This document shows, in pieces, positions 15,829 to 23,913 of a stretch of 64,000 nt of DNA. The DNA is taken from positions 124,001 to 188,000 of the forward strand of contig NZ_CP030862.1 of NCBI RefSeq assembly GCF_003325375.1. The letters are read 5' to 3'. The stretch is from Streptomyces globosus (GTDB taxonomy: Bacteria > Actinomycetota > Actinomycetes > Streptomycetales > Streptomycetaceae). Numbering within the stretch: position 1 is the stretch's first letter; each line of letters starts with the position of its first letter. The notes under the pieces were generated by a model that was not told where the DNA came from, ran no database searches, and worked only from the letters and a program-made list of their open reading frames with translations. The position numbers were made by a program, and so were the translations under genes.

Positions 15829-17198
15829 CCGGCCCCGCCGCAACTCCCGCCGCCGCACCCGCCCGCCTCCCCGCGGACCCCCCGGGCGGAAGGCGGGCGC
15901 TGGCCGTCTGGTCGATCGGCGTCGCCGTCTACTTCGTCGCCGTCATCTTCCGCACCAGCCTCGGCGTCGCCGGGCTGGAGGCCGCGGACCGCTTCCACGT
16001 CTCCGCGTCCGCCCTCTCCACCTTCTCCCTCCTCCAACTCCTCGTCTACGCCGGCATGCAGGTCCCCGTCGGCCTGATGGTGGACCGGCTCGGCACCAAG
16101 CGGGTGCTGACCCTGGGCGCGGCCCTCTTCACCGCCGGCCAGCTCGGCTTCGCGCTCGCGCCCTCGTACGAGTCGGCGCTCGCCGCCCGCGCCCTGCTGG
16201 GCTGCGGCGACGCCATGACCTTCATATCCGTCCTGCGGCTGGGCACCCGCTGGTTCCCCGCCCGCCGCGCACCGCTGATGGCGCAGCTCGCCGGCCTCGT
16301 CGGCATGGCCGGCAACCTCGTGTCCACCCTCGTCCTCGCGCCCGTCCTGCACGGGCTGGGCTGGGCGGCGGCCTTCGCGGGCAGCGCGGCCGCGGGCCTG
16401 GTGGTGCTCGTCCCGCTGGTGCTGTTCCTGCAGGACGGCCCGGAAGGCGCCGGGGCCGGCCCGGAGGCCGCCGCCGTGCCGGGCACCGGCCGCACCGGGT
16501 CCGCCCGCAGCCGGATCCGGGACTCCTGGCGCGAGCCCGGCACCCGCCTGGGCCTGTGGGTGCACTTCACCACCCAGTTCCCCGCGATGGTGTTCCTGCT
16601 GCTGTGGGGCATGCCGTTCCTCGTCGAGGCGCAGGGGCTGCCGCGGACGACCGCCGCCGGACTGCTCACCCTCATCGTCGCCTCGAACATGCTCTTCGGG
16701 CTGGTCTACGGCCAGGCCATAGGCCGCCGCCAGAGCGCCCGCGCCCCGCTCGCCCTCGGCACGGTCGCGCTCACCGCCGCCCTGTGGGCCGCTGTCCTCG
16801 CCGTGCCGGGCGGCCGCGCGCCGATGTGGCTGCTGGTCGCGCTGTGCACGGTGCTCGGGACGTGCGGGCCCGCCTCGATGATCGGCTTCGACTTCGCCCG
16901 CCCGGCGAACCCGGCCGAACGGCAGGGCACCGCCTCCGGCATCACCAACATGGGCGGCTTCCTCGCCTCGATGACCACCCTGCTCGCGATCGGCGTCCTG
17001 CTCGACACGACGGACGGCGACTACCGGGCCGCCTTCTCCTCGGTCTTCGCCGTGCAGCTCCTCGGCATCTCCCGGATCCTGCGGCTCCGCGGCCGCGCCC
17101 TGACCCGCGAACGCGAGCGCGAGCGCGAGCGGGAACGGGAACGGGAACGGGAACGCGAGCGCACGGCGGCCGCGTCGCAGCCGGCTGCTACGGCGTGA
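15825..17198 (+). CDS. MFS transporter with Arg-Glu repeat tail
   Basis: A 457-residue, about 12-TM major facilitator. The GTG start at 15825 overlaps the GntR stop. Motif A-like GLMVDRLGTKRVL follows TM2. The central loop is Gly/Ala-rich. The cytosolic C-tail holds nine consecutive Arg-Glu pairs encoded by an imperfect 6-bp repeat. GntR-FCD pairing suggests an organic acid or metabolite transporter; the substrate is unknown. The 3' end overlaps the convergent isomerase gene by 11 bp. Confidence 0.88.
   Translation: MTGPAATPAAAPARLPADPPGGRRALAVWSIGVAVYFVAVIFRTSLGVAGLEAADRFHVSASALSTFSLLQLLVYAGMQVPVGLMVDRLGTKRVLTLGAALFTAGQLGFALAPSYESALAARALLGCGDAMTFISVLRLGTRWFPARRAPLMAQLAGLVGMAGNLVSTLVLAPVLHGLGWAAAFAGSAAAGLVVLVPLVLFLQDGPEGAGAGPEAAAVPGTGRTGSARSRIRDSWREPGTRLGLWVHFTTQFPAMVFLLLWGMPFLVEAQGLPRTTAAGLLTLIVASNMLFGLVYGQAIGRRQSARAPLALGTVALTAALWAAVLAVPGGRAPMWLLVALCTVLGTCGPASMIGFDFARPANPAERQGTASGITNMGGFLASMTTLLAIGVLLDTTDGDYRAAFSSVFAVQLLGISRILRLRGRALTRERERERERERERERERERTAAASQPAATA
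17106..17162 (+). repeat. Hexanucleotide repeat encoding (Arg-Glu)9
   Basis: Units CGCGAG, CGCGAA and CGGGAA in tandem encode alternating Arg and Glu near the MFS C-terminus. Strand slippage would change tail length in two-residue steps without a frameshift. Confidence 0.85.
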
Positions 17199-18018
17199 CG
17201 GCGAAGTTCGCCAGGATCGCGTCGGCCAGCTCCTGGTCGCCCTCGACCTTCAGCCGGTCGCCGACCGCGTGCGGCCGGACCCGGCCCGCCGCGAGGCGCA
17301 CGTACGTCTCCCAGTCCATCGCCAGCGTGACCGCCGGGCCCAGCGAGGGCGTCGAGTCGATGCTGCCGCGCCCACCGCCGTCGACGCGCACCGTCCGCAG
17401 GAACTCCACCGGCCCGTGGACGTCCACCACGACCGCCGAGTTCGCCGGCGCGCCCGCCTTCTTCGCGACCACCTTCGGCAGCTCCGCCAGCATCAGGTCC
17501 CGCGCCACGTACGCGCCCGGCGAGTCCCAGTTGCCCGGCACGCCGAGCGCCGCCCGCAGGTCCTGCTCGTGGATCCACACGTCGAACGCCCGCAGCCGCA
17601 GCGCCAGCTCCAGCGTCACCTGGTCGCCCAGCGGCCCCCGCACGAGCGTGGCCGGATCCCGCTTCTCGTTGCGCAGCTGCCGCGACCGCCTGATGAGCGT
17701 GTACTCCAGCTCCGAGGTCATCTCCGGCGCGGTGTGGTGCCGCCGGACGTCAACCTGGACCTCCATGTAGCGGGTGAACTCGTCCACCACGTGCCGCAGG
17801 TCCCGGGGCAGCGTGTGGATCGGCCGCGGGTCGCCGAGCATCTCGGTCTCGATGCCGATGACGTGCGAGACGATGTCCCGCACCGACCACCCGGGGCACG
17901 GTGTCGCCCGGTTCCACTCGCCCTCCGTCAGCGGGAGGACCAGCTCGGATATCGCCTCGACGGAGTGGGTCCACGCGTCGGCATAGGGCTGGAGGCTGGG
18001 ATGCGGATGGACGGTCAA
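17188..18018 (-). CDS. Maleylpyruvate isomerase-family (mycothiol-dependent) protein
   Basis: A 276-residue DinB-like protein: N-terminal WTHSVEAISELVLPLTEGEWNRATPCPGW followed by VRDIVSHVIGIE, the hallmark (with metal-ligand His) of the MDMPI/TIGR03083 family. A C-terminal SCP2-like domain follows (LAMDWETYVRLAAGR..GD..LAD.ILANF). Such enzymes use mycothiol, the actinomycete thiol. The TTG start at 18018 is chosen because GAGGGG lies just upstream; a longer frame continues without an RBS. The substrate is unassigned. Confidence 0.85.
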   Translation of the reverse strand: MTVHPHPSLQPYADAWTHSVEAISELVLPLTEGEWNRATPCPGWSVRDIVSHVIGIETEMLGDPRPIHTLPRDLRHVVDEFTRYMEVQVDVRRHHTAPEMTSELEYTLIRRSRQLRNEKRDPATLVRGPLGDQVTLELALRLRAFDVWIHEQDLRAALGVPGNWDSPGAYVARDLMLAELPKVVAKKAGAPANSAVVVDVHGPVEFLRTVRVDGGGRGSIDSTPSLGPAVTLAMDWETYVRLAAGRVRPHAVGDRLKVEGDQELADAILANFAVTP

Positions 18019-18166
18019 GGGGACCCCTCGCGAGCTGTTCGGTGGCGCGTTTTCCGGAAGCGGTGGACTGAATCCCAAACTACGCTGCCGGTGAGCACCC
18101 CGGCAGTGCTTTCGTGTGACGATCGTAGGCCCGAATCGGCGGCTTGAACGCCAGAACGGTGGTAGT

Positions 18167-18940
18167 GTGCGCGCCTCGCTCATCCAAATCGCGGTGTCCG
18201 ACGGGGAGTCGGTGGCCCGCCGCCGGGCCCGCGCGGCCGATCTCGTACGGGAGCAGGCCGGCTCGGACCTCGTCGTGCTGCCCGAGCTGTGGACCGTAGG
18301 CGCCTTCGCCTACGAGCTGTTCGAGACCGAGGCCGAGCCGCTCGACGGCCCCACCTTCGAGGCGATGTCGAAGGCCGCGGCTGACGCGGGCGTCTGGCTG
18401 CACGCCGGCTCGATCGTCGAGCGCGCCGGCGACGGCTCCCTCTACAACACCGCGCTGACGATCTCCCCTGCGGGCGAGCTGGCCGCCACGTACCGCAAGA
18501 TCCACCGCTTCGGGTTCGACCAGGGCGAGGCCGTGTTGATGGCGGCCGGCGACTCCCTGACGACCGTGGCCCTGCCGGAGCAGACCCTCGGCATCGCCAC
18601 CTGCTACGACCTGCGCTTCCCGGAGCTCTTCCGCGGCCTCGTCGACGCCGGGGCGACGACGCTGGTCGTGGCCGCGGGCTGGCCGGCCCGCCGCCGCGCC
18701 CACTGGACCCTGCTGAACCGGGCCCGCGCCGTCGAGGACCAGTCGTACGTCCTGGCCTGCGCCCTGGCCGGCACCCACGCGGGCGTCGAACAGGCCGGCC
18801 ACAGCCTGGCGGTGGACCCGTGGGGCGAGGTCCTGGCCGAGGCGGGCCCGGAGGAGACCGTCCTCCACGTCGACCTGGACCCGGAGAAGGTCGCGGAGAC
18901 CCGCGCCCAGTTCCCGGCCCTGAAGGACCGCCGCCTCTAG
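18167..18940 (+). CDS. Carbon-nitrogen hydrolase (nitrilase/omega-amidase-like)
   Basis: A 257-residue nitrilase-superfamily amidase with the complete catalytic triad: Glu in LPELWTVG, Lys in YRKIHRFG and Cys in ATCYDLRFPELF. Length and motifs fit the small bacterial C-N hydrolases related to omega-amidase (NIT2). The GTG start at 18167 is needed to keep the first beta strand (RASLIQIAV). No good RBS precedes it, so it may be leaderless. It is divergent from the mycothiol-dependent gene. Confidence 0.9.
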   Translation: MRASLIQIAVSDGESVARRRARAADLVREQAGSDLVVLPELWTVGAFAYELFETEAEPLDGPTFEAMSKAAADAGVWLHAGSIVERAGDGSLYNTALTISPAGELAATYRKIHRFGFDQGEAVLMAAGDSLTTVALPEQTLGIATCYDLRFPELFRGLVDAGATTLVVAAGWPARRRAHWTLLNRARAVEDQSYVLACALAGTHAGVEQAGHSLAVDPWGEVLAEAGPEETVLHVDLDPEKVAETRAQFPALKDRRL

Positions 18941-18995
18941 GGCCGGCGCGACGGCGGCCGGAGCCCCGGTCCGACCGCAGGACTAGGTTGGGGCC

Positions 18996-19802
18996 ATGGC
19001 CCTGCTCTACGTAACCGACCTGGCGTACCCGGCGCGCGGACGCCGCTACGGCGACGAGGATGTCCACCTCACCTCCCGCCTGCGCGAGCACTTCGACCTG
19101 GCCCTGTGCCACCCCGGGGACGCCGCGGCCCTCCTCGCGCACGGCTTCGACGCGGCGGTCGTCCGCAACAGCGGCCCGGTGATCCACCACCGCGAGGAGT
19201 GGGACGCCTTCCGCGCAGCGGCCCGTGCCACCGGGACCCGGGTCTACAACCCGCTCACCGGCCGCGGCGACATGGCGGGCAAGCAGTACCTCCTGGACCT
19301 GACCGCAGCGGGCCTCCCGGTCATCCCGACGATCGACGACCCGGCCGACCTGCACCTCCTCCCGCGGTCCGCCGCGTACGCGGTCAAGCCGAAGGAGGGC
19401 GCGGACTCGATAGGCCTCCACTACACCCCCGCCCCCTCCCCCCGGCCGGGCACGCACCTGATCCAGCCCCGCATCGACTTCGCGTACGAGGTCTCCTTCT
19501 ACTTCGTGGACGACACGTTCCAGTACGCCCTCCACGCCCCCGACCCGGACCGCCGCTGGGAGCTGGCCCCCTACGACCCGACCCCCGCGGACCTGGCCTT
19601 CGCCCGCACGTTCATCGAGTGGAACACCCTCGACCACGGCATCCAGCGCGTGGACGCCTGCCGCACCCCCGAGGGCGGCCTCCTCCTGGTCGAACTGGAA
19701 GACCTCAACCCCTACCTCTCCCTGGACCGCCTCCCCGCCCCCACCCGCACCGCGTTCACCACGGCCCTCGTCCACTCCCTCCACACCTTCCTGGAGGCCT
19801 GA
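18996..19802 (+). CDS. ATP-grasp-like hypothetical protein
   Basis: A 268-residue protein with the outline of RimK/glutathione-synthetase-like ATP-grasp enzymes: an N-terminal pre-ATP-grasp region, DMAGKQYLLDLTAAGLPVIPT (nucleotide-binding Lys segment), YAVKPKEGADSIG (glycine-rich lid with Lys) and the C-terminal VELEDLNPYLSLD with the metal-binding Glu/Asn pair. It probably ligates an amine to an acyl phosphate, substrate unknown. It stands alone 55 bp after the nitrilase gene and directly before the second island. Confidence 0.7.
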   Translation: MALLYVTDLAYPARGRRYGDEDVHLTSRLREHFDLALCHPGDAAALLAHGFDAAVVRNSGPVIHHREEWDAFRAAARATGTRVYNPLTGRGDMAGKQYLLDLTAAGLPVIPTIDDPADLHLLPRSAAYAVKPKEGADSIGLHYTPAPSPRPGTHLIQPRIDFAYEVSFYFVDDTFQYALHAPDPDRRWELAPYDPTPADLAFARTFIEWNTLDHGIQRVDACRTPEGGLLLVELEDLNPYLSLDRLPAPTRTAFTTALVHSLHTFLEA

Positions 19803-19822
19803 CGCGGGAGCGGGGCGCACAC

Positions 19823-19956
19823 TGATCCGCCGCCCACGGGCGGATGGCAAGCTTGCAGGATGAAGCCGGGCGTGTCGGTCGCCCTCGACACGATGCCGCC
19901 CCGGCGCCCACCCCCACCCCCGCGCCCCGCCGTGCCCGTGTCTGTGCCCCCGAGCT
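19823..19956 (+). repeat. Left copy of duplicated 5' gene end (attL-like)
   Basis: Homologous to 21973-22074, covering TGATCCG, ATGGCAAGCTTG, the Ala/Pro-rich codons and GAGCT. The left copy has 25 and 6 extra bases and a few substitutions. It preserves an open frame from ATG 19844 through the Ala/Pro-rich leader and then enters recombinase-derived sequence. This is what insertion into, and duplication of, the start of the thioredoxin/NHL gene would leave. Confidence 0.8.
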
Positions 19957-20418
19957 CGACCGCCTGTCCCGCAAGAGCATCGGCGAGGTCGGCAAGGCGC
20001 TGGACGACACAGGCCGGGTCGGCGGACGGCGTCGGCAACGCCAAGCGGTACCTACGCCAGCGGAGCCAGTGGATCGGCGGACAGCCGCCTTACGGGCTGC
20101 TGGTGGACCGGAGGTGAAGAAGCTCGTCCACGGCCCCGAGACCGCCGTCTACGCCCGCCTGATCGCCGACGAAGCGCTGTCCGGGAAGGCGCTCGTCCAC
20201 ATCGCCCGGCTGCTGAACGAGCACGGGGTGGAGTCCGCCCGGGGAGGTGAGTGGAACTCGTCCAGCGTCATGCAACTCCTTCGTTCACCGGCCTTCGCCG
20301 GTCTCATGCCGCAGACCGAGTACGAGGAGGGGGAGCCAACACCGGTCCGTCGCCGGTCGACCGGCGGAAAGCGGGCAGCAAGCACCACCTGATCTGCCTC
20401 AAGAAGCACAACTCGTGA
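19954..20418 (+). pseudogene. Serine recombinase (integrase) remnant
   Basis: Fragments of a large serine recombinase can be read across at least two frames. DRLSRKSIGEVGKALDD comes from the catalytic domain; RYLRQRSQWIGGQPPYGL is in another frame; then VYARLIADEALSGKALVHI and LLNEHGVESARGGEW..SSVMQLLRSPAFAG come from the Recombinase domain. The stretch between catalytic and recombinase domains is deleted, and frameshifts occur near 20015 and 20115. It cannot be active. It is probably the enzyme that once integrated the 19.8-22.1 kb island. Confidence 0.85.
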
Positions 20419-20442
20419 TCGTGTTACGGGCCCTACGGAAGG

Positions 20443-21021
20443 TCAGACGACCACTTCCTTTTTGACCTTGGAAATGAATTTGTTGACCAAATTTTCGCAT
20501 TCTTGGACGGCCTCGACGAACTTTTCCCCGTTGTACGGCTCATCGCCCTGGAATCCGTTGGAGAGCTGCAATGCGGCCTTGTCGCGAGCGGCAGACAGCT
20601 TCCGGGCGATGTCGCCTGCGCTCGGGGTGCCTACGAGGAGCACTGCCGTTTCAGTCTGCCAGGATCGGCTATGGGCAGGAACGAATGACGTATTGTATTC
20701 GTCGAGAGCTGCTTGATGCGTTTTCGCGCTCGCCTTCTCGTCTTTCTCCAGGATCCACGCGTCCAGCATATTGGATACGCCAAGCGCCTTGCTTTGCCAG
20801 GTCTGATATTCGGAGACCAGGTCGACGTAACTCTTTCGGCGGATATCGGCTCGCCTCTCCTCACGGGCGCGTTTTTGGGTATCTTCGTTCTGCTGGTAAA
20901 CGAGAATGCTTCCAGCGATTCCACCCAATGAGCCGATCAGGGTTCCGGCGATGCCGGCCAAGGCCACCCAGCGAGGACCGGACGCGACACGATCAGTAGT
21001 CTCTTGTTCCGGGTTGCTCAT
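20443..21021 (-). CDS. Hypothetical single-TM protein, AT-rich
   Basis: 192 residues: a short polar N-terminus, one strong membrane segment (WVALAGIAGTLIGSLGGIAGSILVY, residues 17-41), then a long charged helical, partly coiled-coil-like domain ending KKEVVV. Composition is far less GC-rich than the genome, with many A/T-ending codons. I do not recognise the family. It is the main cargo of the island, and no partner is obvious. The start at ATG 21021 has only a weak RBS. Confidence 0.75.
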   Translation of the reverse strand: MSNPEQETTDRVASGPRWVALAGIAGTLIGSLGGIAGSILVYQQNEDTQKRAREERRADIRRKSYVDLVSEYQTWQSKALGVSNMLDAWILEKDEKASAKTHQAALDEYNTSFVPAHSRSWQTETAVLLVGTPSAGDIARKLSAARDKAALQLSNGFQGDEPYNGEKFVEAVQECENLVNKFISKVKKEVVV

Positions 21022-21175
21022 CACAGGTCTACTTCCTACCCCACCAGCACGAAAGCACAGCGTGATTGAGCTGGGAGAGTGAAAGACCCGCGGGCTGGCC
21101 TTTCGTGGGCTCTGACCAGCGCATATCGACCGCCGAAGGCGCGAGAGCGGCACAGTTGACGCCCTGCAACGCCCG

Positions 21176-21204
21176 CCGAAAGCCCCACCCCGTGGGGCTT
21201 TCGG
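21176..21204 (+). terminator. Strong hairpin upstream of methyltransferase
   Basis: A perfect 13-bp stem (CCGAAAGCCCCAC with its complement at 21192-21204) and a 3-nt loop, 37 bp before the GTG of the methyltransferase gene. It may end upstream transcription or act as an attenuator. Confidence 0.65.
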
Positions 21205-21241
21205 CTCATCAGGTGCCCCGTCGGATGTCACTCCGGCGGCA

Positions 21242-21943
21242 GTGACTGACGCTCGCAGCACCGCATGGGACACCTACTCGCAGAGCAAGCCCCAGCGGCG
21301 GAAGACCAACGCCAAGGGCGAGACCACATGGTTCAACTGGACCCAGTACCCGGACCACGGCCCCGGGTCCGACGTGCTCAAGCTCAACCCGGGAGACCGC
21401 GTGCTCGATCTCGGATGCGGGTCTGGTGGGAACGCCGCTCACCTCGCAACGCTCGGCATGAAGTCCGTCGGGATCGACCTCTCCGCCAAGCAGCTCGACA
21501 AGGCACGCGAGCGGTGGCCAAGCGTGGACGGGATGGAACTCCACCAGGCCGACGCCCTCACCTACCTCGGAGACACGTTCACGATCTTCGATGCGGTCTA
21601 CAGCGTGTTCGGCGCTACCTGGTTCACCGACCCCGGCCTACTGCTGCCGATGGTTCACGCGAACCTCAAGCCAGGTGGCGTCTTCGCCTTCTCCCAGCGG
21701 CCCCCGGTTGAAGGGTGCTACGGCTGCCAGGCGTCATACATCCAGCGCGGGCCCGAAGAAGACCCCGCTGTCGTCAAGCGGTGGGACTACGAACCCGATG
21801 TGTGGGCGCTGATTCTCAAGGAACACGGCTTTGTGGACGTATCAGCGGCCGTGCTTGCCCCACCCCGCGGTAGTCGGCGCACAGGAACCCTGTTCGTCCG
21901 GGGCGTCCAAGGAGGCCAGTCCGTGGTGGAGCGGATCCCGTAG
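21242..21943 (+). CDS. Class I SAM-dependent methyltransferase
   Basis: A 233-residue methyltransferase with motif I VLDLGCGSGGNAAHLATLG (about residues 51-69), the motif II acidic residue in SVGIDLSAKQL and a C-terminal GG.FAFSQRPP strand. The N-terminal WFNWTQYPDHGPGSD precedes the fold. The GTG start at 21242 lacks a strong RBS. It lies within the recombinase-associated island, with composition between cargo and host. The substrate is unknown. Confidence 0.82.
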   Translation: MTDARSTAWDTYSQSKPQRRKTNAKGETTWFNWTQYPDHGPGSDVLKLNPGDRVLDLGCGSGGNAAHLATLGMKSVGIDLSAKQLDKARERWPSVDGMELHQADALTYLGDTFTIFDAVYSVFGATWFTDPGLLLPMVHANLKPGGVFAFSQRPPVEGCYGCQASYIQRGPEEDPAVVKRWDYEPDVWALILKEHGFVDVSAAVLAPPRGSRRTGTLFVRGVQGGQSVVERIP

Positions 21944-21972
21944 CTGCGCAGGACAACGGCGTCGTACGGTCG

Positions 21973-22074
21973 TGATCCGGTGTTCATGGGCCAATGGCAA
22001 GCTTGAAGGATGAACGATGCCGCCCCGGCGCCCACCCCCGCGCCCCGCCGTGCCCGTGTCCGTGCCCCCGAGCT
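21973..22074 (+). repeat. Right copy of duplicated 5' gene end (attR-like)
   Basis: Counterpart of 19823-19956. It spans the promoter side and first 21 codons of the thioredoxin/NHL gene, so the intact gene begins inside the repeat. Confidence 0.8.
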
Positions 22075-23860
22075 GGTCGGGAAGGGGGGCTGGCTGAACA
22101 CCGGAGGCAAGGAGCTGTCCCTCGCCGACCTGCGGGGACGCATTGCAATTCTCGATTTTTGGACATTTTGCTGCATTAACTGCCTCCACGTCCTCGACGA
22201 GCTCCGCGAGCTGGAGGAGAAGCACCGCGACACCGTCGTCGTCATCGGGGTGCACTCGCCGAAGTTCGTGCACGAGGCCGAGCACGCCGCCGTCGTCGAT
22301 GCCGTCGAGCGGTACGAGGTGCACCACCCCGTCCTCGACGACCCCGAGCTCGCGACGTGGCGGCAGTACGCCGTGCGCGCCTGGCCGACCCTCGTCGTGA
22401 TCGACCCCGAGGGGTACATCGTCGCCCAGCACGCCGGCGAGGGGCATGCGCACGCCATCGAGCGGCTCGTCGGAGAGCTGGAGGCCGAGCATGCCGCCAA
22501 GGGCACGCTGCGGCGCGGGGACGGCCCGTACGTGCCGCCCGAGCCGGTCGCGGGCGACCTGCGGTTCCCCGGGAAGGCGCTCGTGCTGCCGTCGGGGAAC
22601 CTGCTGGTGTCCGACTCGACGCGGCACCGGCTCGTCGAGCTGGCGCCGGACGGCGAGACCGTCGTCCGGCGCGTCGGCAGCGGCGAGCGCGGCTTCGGGC
22701 CGGACGCCTTCAGCGAGCCGCAGGGCCTGGCGCTGCTGCCCGACGGGAAGGTCGTCGTCGCAGACACCGTCAACCACGCGCTGCGCACGTACGACCCGGC
22801 CACCGGGGCCGTGGAGACCGTCGCCGGCACCGGCCGCCAGTGGTGGCAGGGCTCGCCCACCGCCGGCCCGGCCCTGGAGGTGGACCTGTCGTCGCCGTGG
22901 GACGTGGCCTGGTGGCAGGACCGGGTGTGGATCGCGATGGCGGGCGTCCACCAGCTGTGGACGTGGGACCCGGCCGCCGGCACCGTGGCCGTCGCCGCGG
23001 GCACGACCAGCGAGGGGCTCCTCGACGGCCCGGCCGCCGAGGCCTGGCTCGCCCAGCCGTCGGGCCTCGCCGCGGCGGGGGACCGGCTGTGGGTGGCCGA
23101 CTCCGAGAACAGCGCGCTCCGGTACGTCGAGCGCGCCGAGGACGGCGGGTACGTGCTGCGGACCGCGGTCGGCACCGGCCTGTTCGACTTCGGCCACCGC
23201 GACGGCGACGCCGCGCAGGCGCTGCTCCAGCACCCCCTCGGCGTGACGGCCCTGCCCGACGGGTCGGTCGCCGTGTGCGACACGTACAACCACGCGTTGC
23301 GCCGCTTCGACCCGGCGACCGGCCAGGTCACGACGCTGGCCACCGACCTGCGCGAGCCGAGCGGCGCGGTCCTCGACGGCGAGGACATCGTGGTCGTCGA
23401 GTCGGCGCGGCACCGGCTGACCCGGCTGCGGCTGCCGGAGGAGGCCGTGCGGGTGGAGGCGGTCGCGCACCGGACGCAGCGGGCGGCGACCGAGGTCGCG
23501 CCGGGCACGCTGCGGCTGGACGTGGTCTTCCAGGCGCCGGGCGGGCAGAAGCTCGACACCCGGTACGGGCCGTCGACGCGGCTGCTGGTGTCCTCGACCC
23601 CGCCGGAGCTGCTGCTGTCGGGGGAGGGCGCGGGGACGGACCTGTTCCGCGAGCTGGCGCTGAACCCGGAGGTCGCCGAGGGCGTGCTGCACGTGTCGGC
23701 GATGGCGGCGTCCTGCGACGACGACCCGGCCAACGAGTACCCCGCGTGCCACGTGCACCAGCAGGACTGGGGTGTACCGCTGAAGGTGGCGGAGGGCGGG
23801 GCGGCCCGGCTGCCGCTGGTCCTCGCCGGGATGGACGACGGGGCCGCGGCCGGGGCTTGA
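22010..23860 (+). CDS. Thioredoxin-like / NHL-repeat protein (NHLRC2-type)
   Basis: 616 residues: an Ala/Pro-rich leader, then a thioredoxin-like domain (about 25-160) whose redox site reads WTFCCINCLH, including a CxxC. An NHL/SMP-30-type six-bladed propeller follows (repeats such as LPDGKVVVADTVNHALR and LPDGSVAVCDTYNHALR), then a C-terminal domain with CDDDPANEYPACHVH. The order matches NHLRC2-like proteins; the role is probably redox or scaffold, not established. ATG 22010 has a GAAGG touching the start codon, so initiation may be leaderless. Codons at the redox site are strikingly AT-rich. Confidence 0.9.
   Translation: MNDAAPAPTPAPRRARVRAPELVGKGGWLNTGGKELSLADLRGRIAILDFWTFCCINCLHVLDELRELEEKHRDTVVVIGVHSPKFVHEAEHAAVVDAVERYEVHHPVLDDPELATWRQYAVRAWPTLVVIDPEGYIVAQHAGEGHAHAIERLVGELEAEHAAKGTLRRGDGPYVPPEPVAGDLRFPGKALVLPSGNLLVSDSTRHRLVELAPDGETVVRRVGSGERGFGPDAFSEPQGLALLPDGKVVVADTVNHALRTYDPATGAVETVAGTGRQWWQGSPTAGPALEVDLSSPWDVAWWQDRVWIAMAGVHQLWTWDPAAGTVAVAAGTTSEGLLDGPAAEAWLAQPSGLAAAGDRLWVADSENSALRYVERAEDGGYVLRTAVGTGLFDFGHRDGDAAQALLQHPLGVTALPDGSVAVCDTYNHALRRFDPATGQVTTLATDLREPSGAVLDGEDIVVVESARHRLTRLRLPEEAVRVEAVAHRTQRAATEVAPGTLRLDVVFQAPGGQKLDTRYGPSTRLLVSSTPPELLLSGEGAGTDLFRELALNPEVAEGVLHVSAMAASCDDDPANEYPACHVHQQDWGVPLKVAEGGAARLPLVLAGMDDGAAAGA
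22141..22180 (+). other. AT-rich rare-codon pocket at the redox active site
   Basis: Twenty-six of 40 bases are A or T, against a GC-dominated gene. Codons ATT, GCA, GAT, TTT and ACA cluster over the residues IAILDFWTFCCIN. The flanking codons return at once to GC-ending forms. This could be selection on mRNA structure, translation pausing or an embedded regulatory site. Confidence 0.8.
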
Positions 23861-23867
23861 TCCCGCG

Positions 23868-23909
23868 CCGGGGCGGCGCCGGGGGCGCGGGCCCCCGGCG
23901 CCGCCCCGG
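23868..23909. terminator. Perfect 19-bp hairpin between convergent genes
   Basis: CCGGGGCGGCGCCGGGGGC (23868-23886) pairs exactly with 23891-23909 across a 4-nt loop, 7 bp after one stop codon and 4 bp before the other. A bidirectional terminator. Confidence 0.85.
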
Positions 23910-23913
23910 ACCG

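Noticed and set aside
11763..17198. Single giant + strand frame running from the protease into the MFS gene
   Set aside because: It switches between out-of-frame Arg/Pro filler and the true MFS frame; separate starts and domains show distinct genes.
19844..20392. An intact fusion of Ala/Pro leader and recombinase
   Set aside because: Although one frame stays open, conserved recombinase segments lie in two frames with a central deletion, so the product would be nonsense in the middle.
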